From: Eubacteriales bacterium
Lineage (GTDB): Bacteria; Bacillota; Clostridia; Lachnospirales; Lachnospiraceae
Reading direction: 5' to 3'
Assembly: GCA_030524745.1 (NCBI GenBank)
Contig: JAUNGC010000024.1
Span: forward strand, 1-60,812
Length of the DNA stretch: 60,812 nucleotides
In this document: piece by piece, positions 53,344-60,812 of the stretch
Position numbering within the stretch: position 1 is the first letter of the stretch
Layout: each line of letters opens with the position of its first letter
Notes under the pieces: model-generated
Seen by the model: only the letters and a program-made list of their open reading frames with translations
Database searches by the model: none
Told to the model about the DNA's origin: nothing
Program-made: the position numbers and the translations under genes

Positions 53344-54333
53344 TTATTTCAGGATTTTATATATTTCATCCATCTTCGCCGGTTCCAGGAATCTTTTCTC
53401 CTCTCCGTTTACAATGACTTTGTCATTGTTCGCAGTCGCCATTCCGATGATGGCAGCCGGAATTTTTTCCCGCTGCAATTCCTTCAGCAGTGTTTCGCCA
53501 TGTGCAGTTATGCACAAAAGACTCCCGTTGCCTGCCAGTTCATATGGATTTAAATCCAGATAATTACAGATTTCTACCGTTTCCTGCCGGATAGGAATCT
53601 TTTTTAAGTCGATTTCCAGTCCAACCCCGGCGCGCTGCGCCAATGTCCAGAGCGCGCGGAAAATCCCGCCCTCTGCCGCTGCGCACAACGCGCTGACGCC
53701 GGACTTCCCGGCGGCTGCGGCCTCCGGAAGTACCGACAGCATTCTTCCAAATCCCGCCGCTTCTTCCAGCAAATGGGAAGGGTAACGCTCCCGAAGCCGG
53801 TCAAAGCAACGGGACGCCAAAATAGCGCTGCCTTCCAGTCCGGCCCATTTCGTCATGACGATCTGTCCGTTCTCCGCCATTTTCCCGGACTTTTTGAACA
53901 TTCCGGCCGTTGTCCCGACAGCCGTTGCACTCAGTACGGGAGCGTTTACCGCCGCAGTCACACTGGCTTTTACGTCCGCTATGGCCGTTCCCAGTGCATC
54001 CGCCGCCGCCTGCGCATCCTCCACGATCCGGCGAAGTTCCTGTTCACCGGTTTCTGCAGGAAGCAGAATATTCAGCAGAACGCCTATGGGATTTCTCACT
54101 CCGAAAACAGCCGCCTGATTGACCGCGGCATAGACCGCATACTTTCCGCATTCTTTTCCGCTGTAAACTGCCTGCGCCTGCGCGACGGCCACTTTTTCCG
54201 CATTGAAGTCAACGGAAAAAACGGCGCAGTCTTCCCCATAAGCCGCGCCATTTTCCACTCCTCTTCTTCTGCTATTCAGTTTTTTGTGAATGGAACGGTC
54301 GTAAATATCCCCCGTCACGTTTCCAAGTTTCAT
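53344..54333 (-). CDS. AIR synthase-related (PurM/HypE-like) protein
   Basis: 329 residues from the ATG at 54333 (AAGAGG 7 bases upstream). N-terminal and C-terminal halves match the PurM-like fold: GDIYDRSIHKKL, the acidic GEDCAVFSVD, MTKWAGLEGSAIL, and LDLNPYELAGNGSLLC. HypE and AIR synthase share this fold; free-standing Firmicute versions next to amino-acid genes are of unknown role. 78 bases upstream of Lrp, on the same strand. Confidence 0.75.
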   Translation of the reverse strand: MKLGNVTGDIYDRSIHKKLNSRRRGVENGAAYGEDCAVFSVDFNAEKVAVAQAQAVYSGKECGKYAVYAAVNQAAVFGVRNPIGVLLNILLPAETGEQELRRIVEDAQAAADALGTAIADVKASVTAAVNAPVLSATAVGTTAGMFKKSGKMAENGQIVMTKWAGLEGSAILASRCFDRLRERYPSHLLEEAAGFGRMLSVLPEAAAAGKSGVSALCAAAEGGIFRALWTLAQRAGVGLEIDLKKIPIRQETVEICNYLDLNPYELAGNGSLLCITAHGETLLKELQREKIPAAIIGMATANNDKVIVNGEEKRFLEPAKMDEIYKILK

Positions 54334-54390
54334 AAAAAACCTCTTATTATATCCCTCTGTATCCGTCCGCACTTCCGGAACGGAAATGGT

Positions 54391-55920
54391 TTAATTCCCC
54401 GCTTCCGCGTCCGCTGCCGCCTGCTGCGCAGCCGCGATTTCCGCAAGCTGTTCCGGCGTCAGGGCCGCCATAGCTTCCTGTATCGCCTTAATGTTTGCAA
54501 TTGTATTCTTTATGGTCGCCGTATCGTTTGTGGCAATCGCCGCCTGTATCTGCTGGCTGAACTCCGGATTGTCCGTTGCCGTCCCCACCGTCACCGTCTT
54601 CGGGCTCATCTGGTAGTTGCTGCTGTTAATCTGCTCCCGGCTCACTTCCACTCCATTTTCCTTCACTACTTTCCAAAGCCGCGCCTTATAACCGATATGC
54701 GCCGAACTGGTCTGAATATAACCGACCGGCCGGGACGCATCCGCCACGATATTATCGTGATCCGGCACCTTCGTCTCCAGAACTTCACTTTCATAGGTAA
54801 CCGTTCGGTTGGAATCCCTCGATTCCACGCCATAGATGTTAAACGTAATTTTCTTATCCTTCGTATAGCCTTCTATGTAAATCGGATATTCCGTATTATT
54901 GACAAACTGAAAGTCCTTTCCGGCAGATTCCGCAATCGCGGCATCGGCAGAAGGATCCACATAGGTGACGATCATGGAATGATTATGCCGTTCCGTCACA
55001 TCCAGTTCAGCACGCAGCACTGCGTTATACAGCGTTGTGGACACCTGACAGATTCCGCCGCCGATGCTGTCCACAACCTGCCCGTTCAGATAGGATCCTG
55101 CCATGAAGTACCCGTTTTCCTGCGTAAAAGGCTTCACCGCATCATAGGTGGAAAAAGTATCCCCGGGATAGATGGTTGTGCCGTTAATCTTGCTGCATCC
55201 GTTGCTGACATTGCCGCTGCGGTCTGCGCTTGACGTGGAATAGCTGGTGGTGAATGTGCCGAGCAGATCCTTTACCTTCAGAAGATCTTCCGCCTTTCCC
55301 TTCGGTTCATCCACGGCCATCACAAGTTCCACGCTGCTCTCCGCCCGGTCCCACTGCGTCGTCATATACGCATAAATATTCTCAGCAGAGGCGCTGTTGT
55401 CCACAACGTAGCCTGTCTGCCCTTCTTCCACCTCAAAAACGCCGTTTACCCGGTTCAGATGGGCGTCAACCGCCTCCACATTAAACTTGCTGCAGCGTTC
55501 TTCTACAATACTCTCAATCAGCGCCCGATCAAAATCAAGCTGAATTTCATAATCCCGCCCTTTGTACTTCAAATCCTGCTTCATTTTATAGCGGACTACA
55601 ATATTCCCTTTTTTCCCAAGCTGCGCTGCTTCCGACACCAATTCCGTATTCTTCCAGGTGATTCCCAATTCCTCCGCCGTCGCCGAAACGCTGTCGCCTT
55701 CCGCGGACTGCAGCCGTATGGGAATTTCCCCCAAAGAATCCACATAATTCTCAATTGCACGGGAAGCTTCATCCTGCGTCATACCGGACAGATCGATTCC
55801 GCCCGCCGTCACGCCCTCCGGAATTACATCATCCGGAGCCGCATAGGCCTGCTGCCCGAAAAACAGGAAACAAAATCCCGCCGTTATCATCATTGCCAGC
55901 GCATTTCTGATTTTCTTCAT
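54391..55920 (-). CDS. Exported VanW-family protein
   Basis: 509 residues. Signal peptide about 1-28 (ending AYA). Peptidoglycan-binding-4-like domain (about 85-205), then the VanW domain (about 225-355; GTFTTSYS, GDTFSTYDAVKPFT, DSIGGGICQVSTTLYNAVL, HSMIVTYVDPSADAAIA), and a G5-like beta region followed by an Ala-rich coiled tail. VanW proteins are found in wall-related and spore genes of Firmicutes. Follows a 34-residue membrane peptide by 10 bases; the peptide stop lies next to the AAAGGAG site. Confidence 0.88.
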   Translation of the reverse strand: MKKIRNALAMMITAGFCFLFFGQQAYAAPDDVIPEGVTAGGIDLSGMTQDEASRAIENYVDSLGEIPIRLQSAEGDSVSATAEELGITWKNTELVSEAAQLGKKGNIVVRYKMKQDLKYKGRDYEIQLDFDRALIESIVEERCSKFNVEAVDAHLNRVNGVFEVEEGQTGYVVDNSASAENIYAYMTTQWDRAESSVELVMAVDEPKGKAEDLLKVKDLLGTFTTSYSTSSADRSGNVSNGCSKINGTTIYPGDTFSTYDAVKPFTQENGYFMAGSYLNGQVVDSIGGGICQVSTTLYNAVLRAELDVTERHNHSMIVTYVDPSADAAIAESAGKDFQFVNNTEYPIYIEGYTKDKKITFNIYGVESRDSNRTVTYESEVLETKVPDHDNIVADASRPVGYIQTSSAHIGYKARLWKVVKENGVEVSREQINSSNYQMSPKTVTVGTATDNPEFSQQIQAAIATNDTATIKNTIANIKAIQEAMAALTPEQLAEIAAAQQAAADAEAGN

Positions 55921-55930
55921 TTAAACTCCT

Positions 55931-56035
55931 TTACAAAAAATACAATAAAGTCGGTATCACCATCGCCAACACCAAAATCACAATAATTACCGACGATATA
56001 ATCTTCTGCGTCTTTTTGTTATGAAAATTAAACAT
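55931..56035 (-). CDS. 34-residue membrane peptide
   Basis: MFNFHNKKTQKIISSVIIV... ending PTLLYFL: a basic N-terminus and one membrane helix. A strong GGAGGAGG site precedes the ATG at 56035, and the VanW start follows 10 bases after its stop. The NKKxxK-then-helix layout recalls the Prli42-type short membrane peptides of Firmicutes, but the match is loose and not enough to name it. Confidence 0.75.
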   Translation of the reverse strand: MFNFHNKKTQKIISSVIIVILVLAMVIPTLLYFL

Positions 56036-56127
56036 GAGACCTCCTCCGCCTTCCGCGGTATTCTGTCGCATTTCGTTACAGCTTCCAAATATCAGGCGCC
56101 ATAGCGCCGTCTTTTGCCTATTATAAT

Positions 56128-56856
56128 TCACTTCACAGAGTTTTGCAAGATTCCATATGACGCAAGTATTTTGTCAATCAGACGACTTGCTTCATTTTTC
56201 GTCAGCAGTTCTATCTCATAATCCGCCGTCAGTCCGTTCTGTAAAAGCAGCCGCCCAAGCCTTTCCTTCTGCGCTTTGGTCGCAGGTCCTTCCCGTTTCA
56301 CCTTATAAATAAGCGGGCGGGGAGAAAATTCCTCTTTACTCTGCTCATAGAAATTTTCATATAGTTTCTGATACAGAAAATGAGTCGCCTTCGCATCCTC
56401 CAGCGCCCGGTGCGCCTGCAGCCTGATTCCGTAATGCTCACACAGATCGGAAAGTTTTCTGCTGGGCAGGTCTGCCAAAAACTTCCGGGACAGCTTCAGC
56501 GTATCGACGCCGCTCCGCTCAAAGGTAAGCCGCGCATTCACAGCAGCGCGTTTCAGAAAAGAATAATCAAACAGCAGTTGATGTCCCACCAATGGCAGTT
56601 CCTGCGCAAATTCCAGAAACCGCGGCAGCGTCTCGCCGATTGGCGGCGCATCTGCCAGATCGGCTTCCGAAATCCCCGTCAGCTTTACAACATGCTCCGA
56701 AAGAGCCCTTCCCGGATGGACAAAAGTTTGAAAAGTATCCTCAATCTGCCCATTCTTCACCTTCACGGCGCCGATTTCTATGATCTTATCCAGTTTCGGA
56801 CTGAGTCCCGTGGTTTCCAGATCCACGCACAGATAATCTCCGACTGCTTCCGCCAT
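56128..56856 (-). CDS. DnaQ-like 3'-5' exonuclease with C-terminal extension
   Basis: 242 residues from the ATG at 56856 (GGGAGG upstream; the earlier ATG lacks a site). DEDDh exonuclease: Asp12/Glu14 (VDLETTGLSP), HQLLFDYSFL, and HRALEDAKA. After about residue 180 comes an extension ending ATKAQKERLGRLL, then LTKNEASRLIDKIL, a short pattern like the DUF3072 type. Likely a proofreading/repair or RNA-trimming nuclease. 16 bases after the nth stop. Confidence 0.88.
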   Translation of the reverse strand: MAEAVGDYLCVDLETTGLSPKLDKIIEIGAVKVKNGQIEDTFQTFVHPGRALSEHVVKLTGISEADLADAPPIGETLPRFLEFAQELPLVGHQLLFDYSFLKRAAVNARLTFERSGVDTLKLSRKFLADLPSRKLSDLCEHYGIRLQAHRALEDAKATHFLYQKLYENFYEQSKEEFSPRPLIYKVKREGPATKAQKERLGRLLLQNGLTADYEIELLTKNEASRLIDKILASYGILQNSVK

Positions 56857-56872
56857 GTCTCCTCCCATATGC

Positions 56873-57538
56873 CTAAACCATTTTCTTTTCGGCTTTTTTT
56901 GCCTTCTTTTGCCGCGCCTGATAATCCGGACAATGCTCCGTCAGGAAACATTCCTCACACTTCGGCGTGGGCGCTTTACAGATCTGACGCCCCAGCGTGA
57001 TGATCTGAATGTTATATAAAATCCAGTGATCCTTCGGCAGCACTTTCATCAGATCCATTTCCACCTTGACCGGATCTTCCTCCCGGGTCAGCCCCAATTT
57101 TCTGGAAATCCGCTTTACATGGGTATCCACCACAACGCTCGGCTCATGAAAAATATTTCCGCGAATCACGTTGGCCGTCTTGCGCCCGACTCCCGCCAGG
57201 CTGGTCAGATCTTCCAGAGAAGACGGCACTTCTCCGCCGAATTTTTCCACCAGGTCCTTGCAGCAGGCGATAATATTTTTCGCTTTATTATGATAAAATC
57301 CGGTGGAATGGATATCCCTCTCCAGTTCTTTTAAGTCCGCATTTGCGAAAGCTTCCACGGACGGATACTTCACAAACAGATCCTTCGTCACGATATTCAC
57401 TCTCGCATCCGTACACTGGGCGCTTAAAATTGTGGCGATTAAAAGCTGCCAGGCGTTTTCATGATTCAGATAGCAGATATATTCTGTCCCGTAATGCTCA
57501 TCCAGTAAATTCAGAATTTCTTTTGTATGTGCTTTCAT
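56873..57538 (-). CDS. nth: Endonuclease III
   Basis: 221 residues from the ATG at 57538 (GAGG 5 bases upstream; the earlier GTG lies in the site). HhH motif with catalytic Lys120 (LAGVGRKTANVI), Asp138 (VVDTHVKRIS) and the C-terminal [4Fe-4S] cysteines (CKAPTPKCEECFLTEHC, C-x6-C-x2-C-x5-C). Removes oxidised pyrimidines and cuts at AP sites. Between the DUF4080 and DnaQ-like genes on one strand, probably co-transcribed. Confidence 0.96.
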   Translation of the reverse strand: MKAHTKEILNLLDEHYGTEYICYLNHENAWQLLIATILSAQCTDARVNIVTKDLFVKYPSVEAFANADLKELERDIHSTGFYHNKAKNIIACCKDLVEKFGGEVPSSLEDLTSLAGVGRKTANVIRGNIFHEPSVVVDTHVKRISRKLGLTREEDPVKVEMDLMKVLPKDHWILYNIQIITLGRQICKAPTPKCEECFLTEHCPDYQARQKKAKKAEKKMV

Positions 57539-57589
57539 TTTCACCTCTATGCCGCAAAAAAATTAACCATCCGGCTTTTTTAAGCTTCG

Positions 57590-59431
57590 CTACAACTCCA
57601 CTTCCACAGTCCGCGCATCATTCGTCAGCGGATCACGCGTCCGATAGTCAAATAAAACCGCCGTTTCCTGCATCCCCATAAACATGCGGTCATGCAGTTC
57701 CAAAAGTTCCCATGCCTGTTTTTCCACAGGCCACCGAAAAAGTTCTATGTGGGTCATGCGCTGCATCTGTCTCGCGTTGTACCCTTCATAATCCGGAAGA
57801 TAATTTCGTTCCGTTTCTTCTTTTTTATAAAAATCCGTGATTTTATCATGCCATCCGGACAAATCTTTTGCAAAAACCGGCCGGCTTTTGAGATTTTCCC
57901 GCAGATACATATCGTATACGAGCAATTCCCGATACAGATTTTCCCGCCCTAAATCCACGGCCGCCGCAAAGTCAAGCAGCACCTGATAGCGGTACATGCG
58001 GGACGGGCTATTCACAAAATAACCGTTTTCTTCATAAAAATCCGCCAGCGCGGCAAACATATCAAAAGGAGACGGAAACTGTTTTTCCAATACCGGCAGG
58101 ACATGAGAGAACTGATTGCTATTATAATACAACTCCACCATTTCCTCAATCCGTTTCAGCCGGATCACCTCTTCATAGGATAGCCACTTCGTATATAACA
58201 CCTCATAAGGCGGTTTGGACGTGTACGCAATGCCGTAATTCTCCGCCATTTCTGCCATATAAGAACCTTTGAGCACCTTCAGAAAGCCAAGCTGCAACTG
58301 CTCCGGGCGCATATAATAAACATCGTTAAAGGACCTTTGAAAACTGGCGAAATCTTCAAAGGGCAGTCCCGCAATCAGATCCAGATGAATATGGATATTG
58401 TGCTCCGCATGAATCCGTACCACGGTGTGACGCAGTTTATCCAGATTGGCATATCGTCTGATTTCCCGCAGCGTATCCGGATTCGTGGACTGCACACCGA
58501 TTTCCAACTGCATCAGTCCCGGGCGCATCTGAGACAGCAGCGCCAATTCTTCCCCATTTAACAAATCTGCCGATATTTCAAAATGGAAATTTGTGACGCC
58601 ATTGTCGTGTTCCAGAATATAGCGCCATATTTCCTGTGCGTGTTCATGATTGCAGTTAAAAGTCCGGTCCACAAACTTCACCTGGGGCACCTTCGCATCC
58701 AGGAAAAACTGCAGTTCCTTTTTCACCAGAGACAAATCGCGCAGCCTGACCTTCTTATCAATGGAAGAAAGACAATAGCTGCAGTTAAACGGACATCCCC
58801 GGCTGGATTCATAATAGAGAATCCTGTTTTCAAATGCGCCCAGATCTTCATAAATAAAGGGAAGGCCGCTGATATCAGTTAACGCCCTCTCCTGTGTCCG
58901 GACAATCCCGCCCGAAACAGGGTCCCAAAATACCAGACCGGCAATCGCATGCAGTCCCGTGTGCTCCGCCGCCCCCGGCCAGAAAGCCGTAAGCTGTAAC
59001 TGCATAGCCTCCGGGTCTTCTCCCACCCTCTGTCTCCGGTAATGCTGCAGCAGTTGAAAGAAAGTCTCTTCCCCTTCTCCCGTCATAATCCCCGTCAGAA
59101 AAGGATATTGCTCCAAAATCTCCGGCACATTATAGGAAACTTCCGGTCCTCCCAGCCAGATGGGAATTTGGGGCATCACTTTATGAAACTCCGTCACCAG
59201 TTCCTGCATCATATTCCAGTTCCAGATGTAACAGGAGAATGCCGCGGCATCCGGCTTTCTTTTATAAATATCAGCCAGAATATCGGACAGCTGCTGGTTA
59301 ATCGTATATTCCGCCAGTTCCACCTCATTCTCCGCCTCAGAATCCCGTGCCACCGCGTAGGACCGCAGGCTATAGAGAGCAGGATTGGAATGGATGTATT
59401 TTGCATTCAATGCGACCAGTAAAAATTTCAT
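57590..59431 (-). CDS. B12-binding-domain radical SAM protein, DUF4080
   Basis: 613 residues. N-terminal B12-binding-like domain (about 1-135; LLVALNAKYIHSNPAL, WLGGPEVSYN), radical SAM core with CPFNCSYC near residue 217, and a C-terminal DUF4080-like domain (about 420-613). Members act on unknown substrates; some related proteins are methyltransferases or cyclases. AGAGGG before the ATG. First of the DUF4080/nth/DnaQ set. Confidence 0.9.
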   Translation of the reverse strand: MKFLLVALNAKYIHSNPALYSLRSYAVARDSEAENEVELAEYTINQQLSDILADIYKRKPDAAAFSCYIWNWNMMQELVTEFHKVMPQIPIWLGGPEVSYNVPEILEQYPFLTGIMTGEGEETFFQLLQHYRRQRVGEDPEAMQLQLTAFWPGAAEHTGLHAIAGLVFWDPVSGGIVRTQERALTDISGLPFIYEDLGAFENRILYYESSRGCPFNCSYCLSSIDKKVRLRDLSLVKKELQFFLDAKVPQVKFVDRTFNCNHEHAQEIWRYILEHDNGVTNFHFEISADLLNGEELALLSQMRPGLMQLEIGVQSTNPDTLREIRRYANLDKLRHTVVRIHAEHNIHIHLDLIAGLPFEDFASFQRSFNDVYYMRPEQLQLGFLKVLKGSYMAEMAENYGIAYTSKPPYEVLYTKWLSYEEVIRLKRIEEMVELYYNSNQFSHVLPVLEKQFPSPFDMFAALADFYEENGYFVNSPSRMYRYQVLLDFAAAVDLGRENLYRELLVYDMYLRENLKSRPVFAKDLSGWHDKITDFYKKEETERNYLPDYEGYNARQMQRMTHIELFRWPVEKQAWELLELHDRMFMGMQETAVLFDYRTRDPLTNDARTVEVEL

Positions 59432-59589
59432 AAACAGTCCCTCTTTTGCGCCGTATCATCCGGGAATTCCCATACAGATCCCCAGCGAAACCTTGACTAC
59501 ATATAATACTGCTATCTTACCATAAACGATGCCGCCTTACATCCCCGCAAATTTTCCCATAAAGCAACCAAATACCTCCTTATAATTAA

Positions 59590-59617
59590 GCCGCATGGCG
59601 AAAATACGCCATGCGGC
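59590..59617 (-). terminator. Terminator of Rpn copy 4
   Basis: GCCGCATGGCG (59590-59600), 6-base loop, CGCCATGCGGC (59607-59617); on the minus strand followed by TTAATT. It begins 15 bases after the Rpn stop. Confidence 0.8.
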
Positions 59618-59631
59618 AACACTTGTTCTTA

Positions 59632-60555
59632 TCAAAAGTCTTTAGGAATACCTTTTACAAAATCTTCTATTGATTCCGCTTTGGCAGCCAGCTTCAGCCA
59701 TTCGCTCAGCACCTCCTGATCCTGAACCTGTATAATCCGGTCATGAAGTTCTTTCGGAACTTCTCCGAGATCCCCCAGCAGGACAAGAATAGCCTCTGCT
59801 TTTCCCTCGGATCGTCCGGCTTCCAGTCCCAACTCGTATTCAGCTTCCCGGATCTTGCGCATTTCCTCTTCTTCGTTGTATTCAAAAATAGACATCGCCA
59901 CTACCTCCGATCGCTGCGCCGTCAGGAAATCTGAGAGAATTCCCCTCTGAATACACTCCGTGACAGCATGTTCAACTGCATCTTCAATTTTTTCTTTCCC
60001 CGCATATGCGCGGACACAGGCCACATACTCACTGTATTCCTTCAACGTCCTGCACTTTTCCATCAGTTCGCTGTTATTGCCAGCATTAATATTCAGCATC
60101 AGAACTTTCAGTTCCAGTTCCGGATCATCTACAGGCTTTTCAAATGCATCTGACAGCTTCAATATCTGTCTCTCCGGCTGTTTGCGGCTTCCATTATAAA
60201 ATACAACAAACCTCGGAACGGGAATCTTTGTCAGGCCAGCAGAATATAAACTTTTTGTCCGTATATATTTTTCCAGTTGCCGCGAGATGTAAAGCAGATC
60301 CCGCAAAGGCATATTCGGACTAAAAGATGCCTGATGTTCATAAAGATTTAACTCAGATCCCAGCAGAAAAGAAACATCATTCTTAACCGCCATATAAATG
60401 GCATTTTCCAGCGTATAGGTTTCCAATTCCTCCGGATTCTGATAATCCGTCCCATTCAACGCATTATATAATGCCAGCAGTTCCTTCTTGTCCCGATACA
60501 GCATCCGGAACACCGTATCCTTTTGATTGCGCACTACTTTCCGTTTTTCTTCCAT
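59632..60555 (-). CDS. Rpn-family PD-(D/E)XK nuclease / transposase-like protein (copy 4)
   Basis: 307 residues from the ATG at 60555 (AAAGGAG 9 bases upstream; the longer frame has no site). Core as in copy 1: VKNDVSFLLGSELNLYEHQ and SFSPNMPLRDLLY, then RFVVFYNGSRKQPERQILKLSDAF, with the D...E-x-Q pattern. The C-terminal third differs and ends GIPKDF. Same family as copies 1-3; the Rpn proteins are linked to DNA cleavage and recombination. A predicted promoter and two 24-base tandem repeats lie upstream. Confidence 0.85.
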   Translation of the reverse strand: MEEKRKVVRNQKDTVFRMLYRDKKELLALYNALNGTDYQNPEELETYTLENAIYMAVKNDVSFLLGSELNLYEHQASFSPNMPLRDLLYISRQLEKYIRTKSLYSAGLTKIPVPRFVVFYNGSRKQPERQILKLSDAFEKPVDDPELELKVLMLNINAGNNSELMEKCRTLKEYSEYVACVRAYAGKEKIEDAVEHAVTECIQRGILSDFLTAQRSEVVAMSIFEYNEEEEMRKIREAEYELGLEAGRSEGKAEAILVLLGDLGEVPKELHDRIIQVQDQEVLSEWLKLAAKAESIEDFVKGIPKDF

Positions 60556-60713
60556 AAAAAGCCGCTCCTTTCTGCGATCATATGCAGGAAGCCGCTTTCT
60601 TCTCAGCAACTCCTGCCTGTTAAAAGTGAATTTTAAGCATAGAGTTTCTGAAATGAATGATAGAATTAAGACGGTCCGTGACCTGGATTTCCCGAAAGTT
60701 TATGCTTGTCCTT

Positions 60714-60742
60714 ATCTTATCATGATAATTCCCCCGGCACAA
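60714..60742 (-). promoter_or_regulatory. Promoter of Rpn copy 4
   Basis: Minus strand: -35 TTGTGC (60742-60737), 17-base spacer, -10 TAAGAT (60719-60714). The leader is about 155 bases. Tandem 24-base repeats begin just upstream of the -35. Confidence 0.55.
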
Positions 60743-60746
60743 TCCT

Positions 60747-60795
60747 TTTCTCGTTTCTTTAATTTAAACATTTCTCGTTTCTTTAATTTAAACAT
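60747..60795. repeat. Tandem 24-base direct repeat upstream of Rpn copy 4
   Basis: Two exact copies with a 24-base period (60747-60770 and 60771-60794) of an AT-rich unit containing TTTAATTTAAACAT. They abut the predicted -35 of Rpn copy 4. More copies may lie beyond the window edge, but the sequence changes after 60795. Confidence 0.8.
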
Positions 60796-60812
60796 AGAAA
60801 AAAAGGCGTTAC

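Noticed and set aside
53773-55233. Open frame of 486 codons opposite the PurM-like and VanW genes
   Set aside because: Spans two genes and their gap antisense, Arg/His-rich, no domain, no ribosome binding site.
60747-60795. Possible CRISPR array start
   Set aside because: The two 24-base units abut with no spacer, so they are a simple tandem repeat.
1-60812. tRNA, rRNA or riboswitch genes
   Set aside because: None recognised by eye on either strand; hairpins seen are simple terminators or palindromes.

Overview
The window looks like a chromosomal segment of a Gram-positive, anaerobic-type Firmicute, most likely a Lachnospiraceae-like Clostridium relative. This is inference from gene content and order: a uvrC-hprK-glucokinase-murB-rapZ-whiA-HPr cluster, a stand-alone siroheme sulfite/nitrite reductase, DUF1846, DUF4080, DUF5685 and DUF3781 proteins, VanW, YitT, several Rpn/PDDEXK nucleases, and purine-rich ribosome binding sites. 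No tRNA, rRNA, CRISPR array, insertion sequence or prophage was recognised. Most of the DNA is moderately GC-rich; about 46.6-49.4 kb is visibly AT-richer and probably acquired.

Layout. 0.2-1.7 kb: ferredoxin-type sulfite/nitrite reductase. 1.9-8.3 kb: a GNAT / small conserved protein / giant DUF4132 cassette. 8.5-9.0 kb: cyclophilin. 9.1-12.2 kb: a TetR regulator with an RPH/PEP-synthase-like dikinase, behind a consensus promoter overlapped by a palindromic operator. 12.3-17.2 kb: Nudix hydrolase, Rpn nuclease, DUF3781, cardiolipin synthase, AlkZ-like protein. 17.5-20.2 kb: DedA protein, class II aldolase, lipid kinase. 20.4-27.4 kb: uvrC, hprK, ROK glucokinase, murB, rapZ, whiA and an HPr homologue with Glu at position 15 (Crh-like), joining carbon-catabolite signalling to wall synthesis. 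27.6-32.0 kb: XRE membrane regulator, an Rpn protein with a coiled-coil tail, ftsH. 32.4-34.9 kb: DUF1846 and YitT.

35-38.1 kb: a SPASM-type radical SAM enzyme divergent from a colinear homologue that has lost its CxxxCxxC loop, plus a TetR regulator; the shared promoter region carries GGGACAAA/TTTGTCC palindromes. 38.2-41.9 kb: rlmD, yhaM and an HtrA-family protein whose catalytic triad appears replaced by Ala/Gly/Ala. 42.1-46.6 kb: mutS2 followed by an OmpR/HK two-component pair. 46.7-49.7 kb: AT-rich island with a membrane coiled-coil protein, a protein with 20 cysteines in its last 60 or so residues, a DUF5685 protein, a 52-residue membrane peptide and a divergent XRE regulator. 49.8-51.6 kb: another Rpn protein and trmL. 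51.6-57.5 kb: aminotransferase, Lrp, AIR-synthase-like protein, VanW, a 34-residue membrane peptide, DnaQ-like exonuclease, endonuclease III. 57.6-60.6 kb: B12-binding radical SAM DUF4080 protein and a fourth Rpn protein.

The best candidates for something undescribed are (i) the intact/dead radical SAM pair with its TetR regulator and operators and (ii) the DUF5685/cysteine-rich island. The regulated dikinase, the dead HtrA protein, the Glu15 HPr and the spread of four Rpn proteins are further points of interest.
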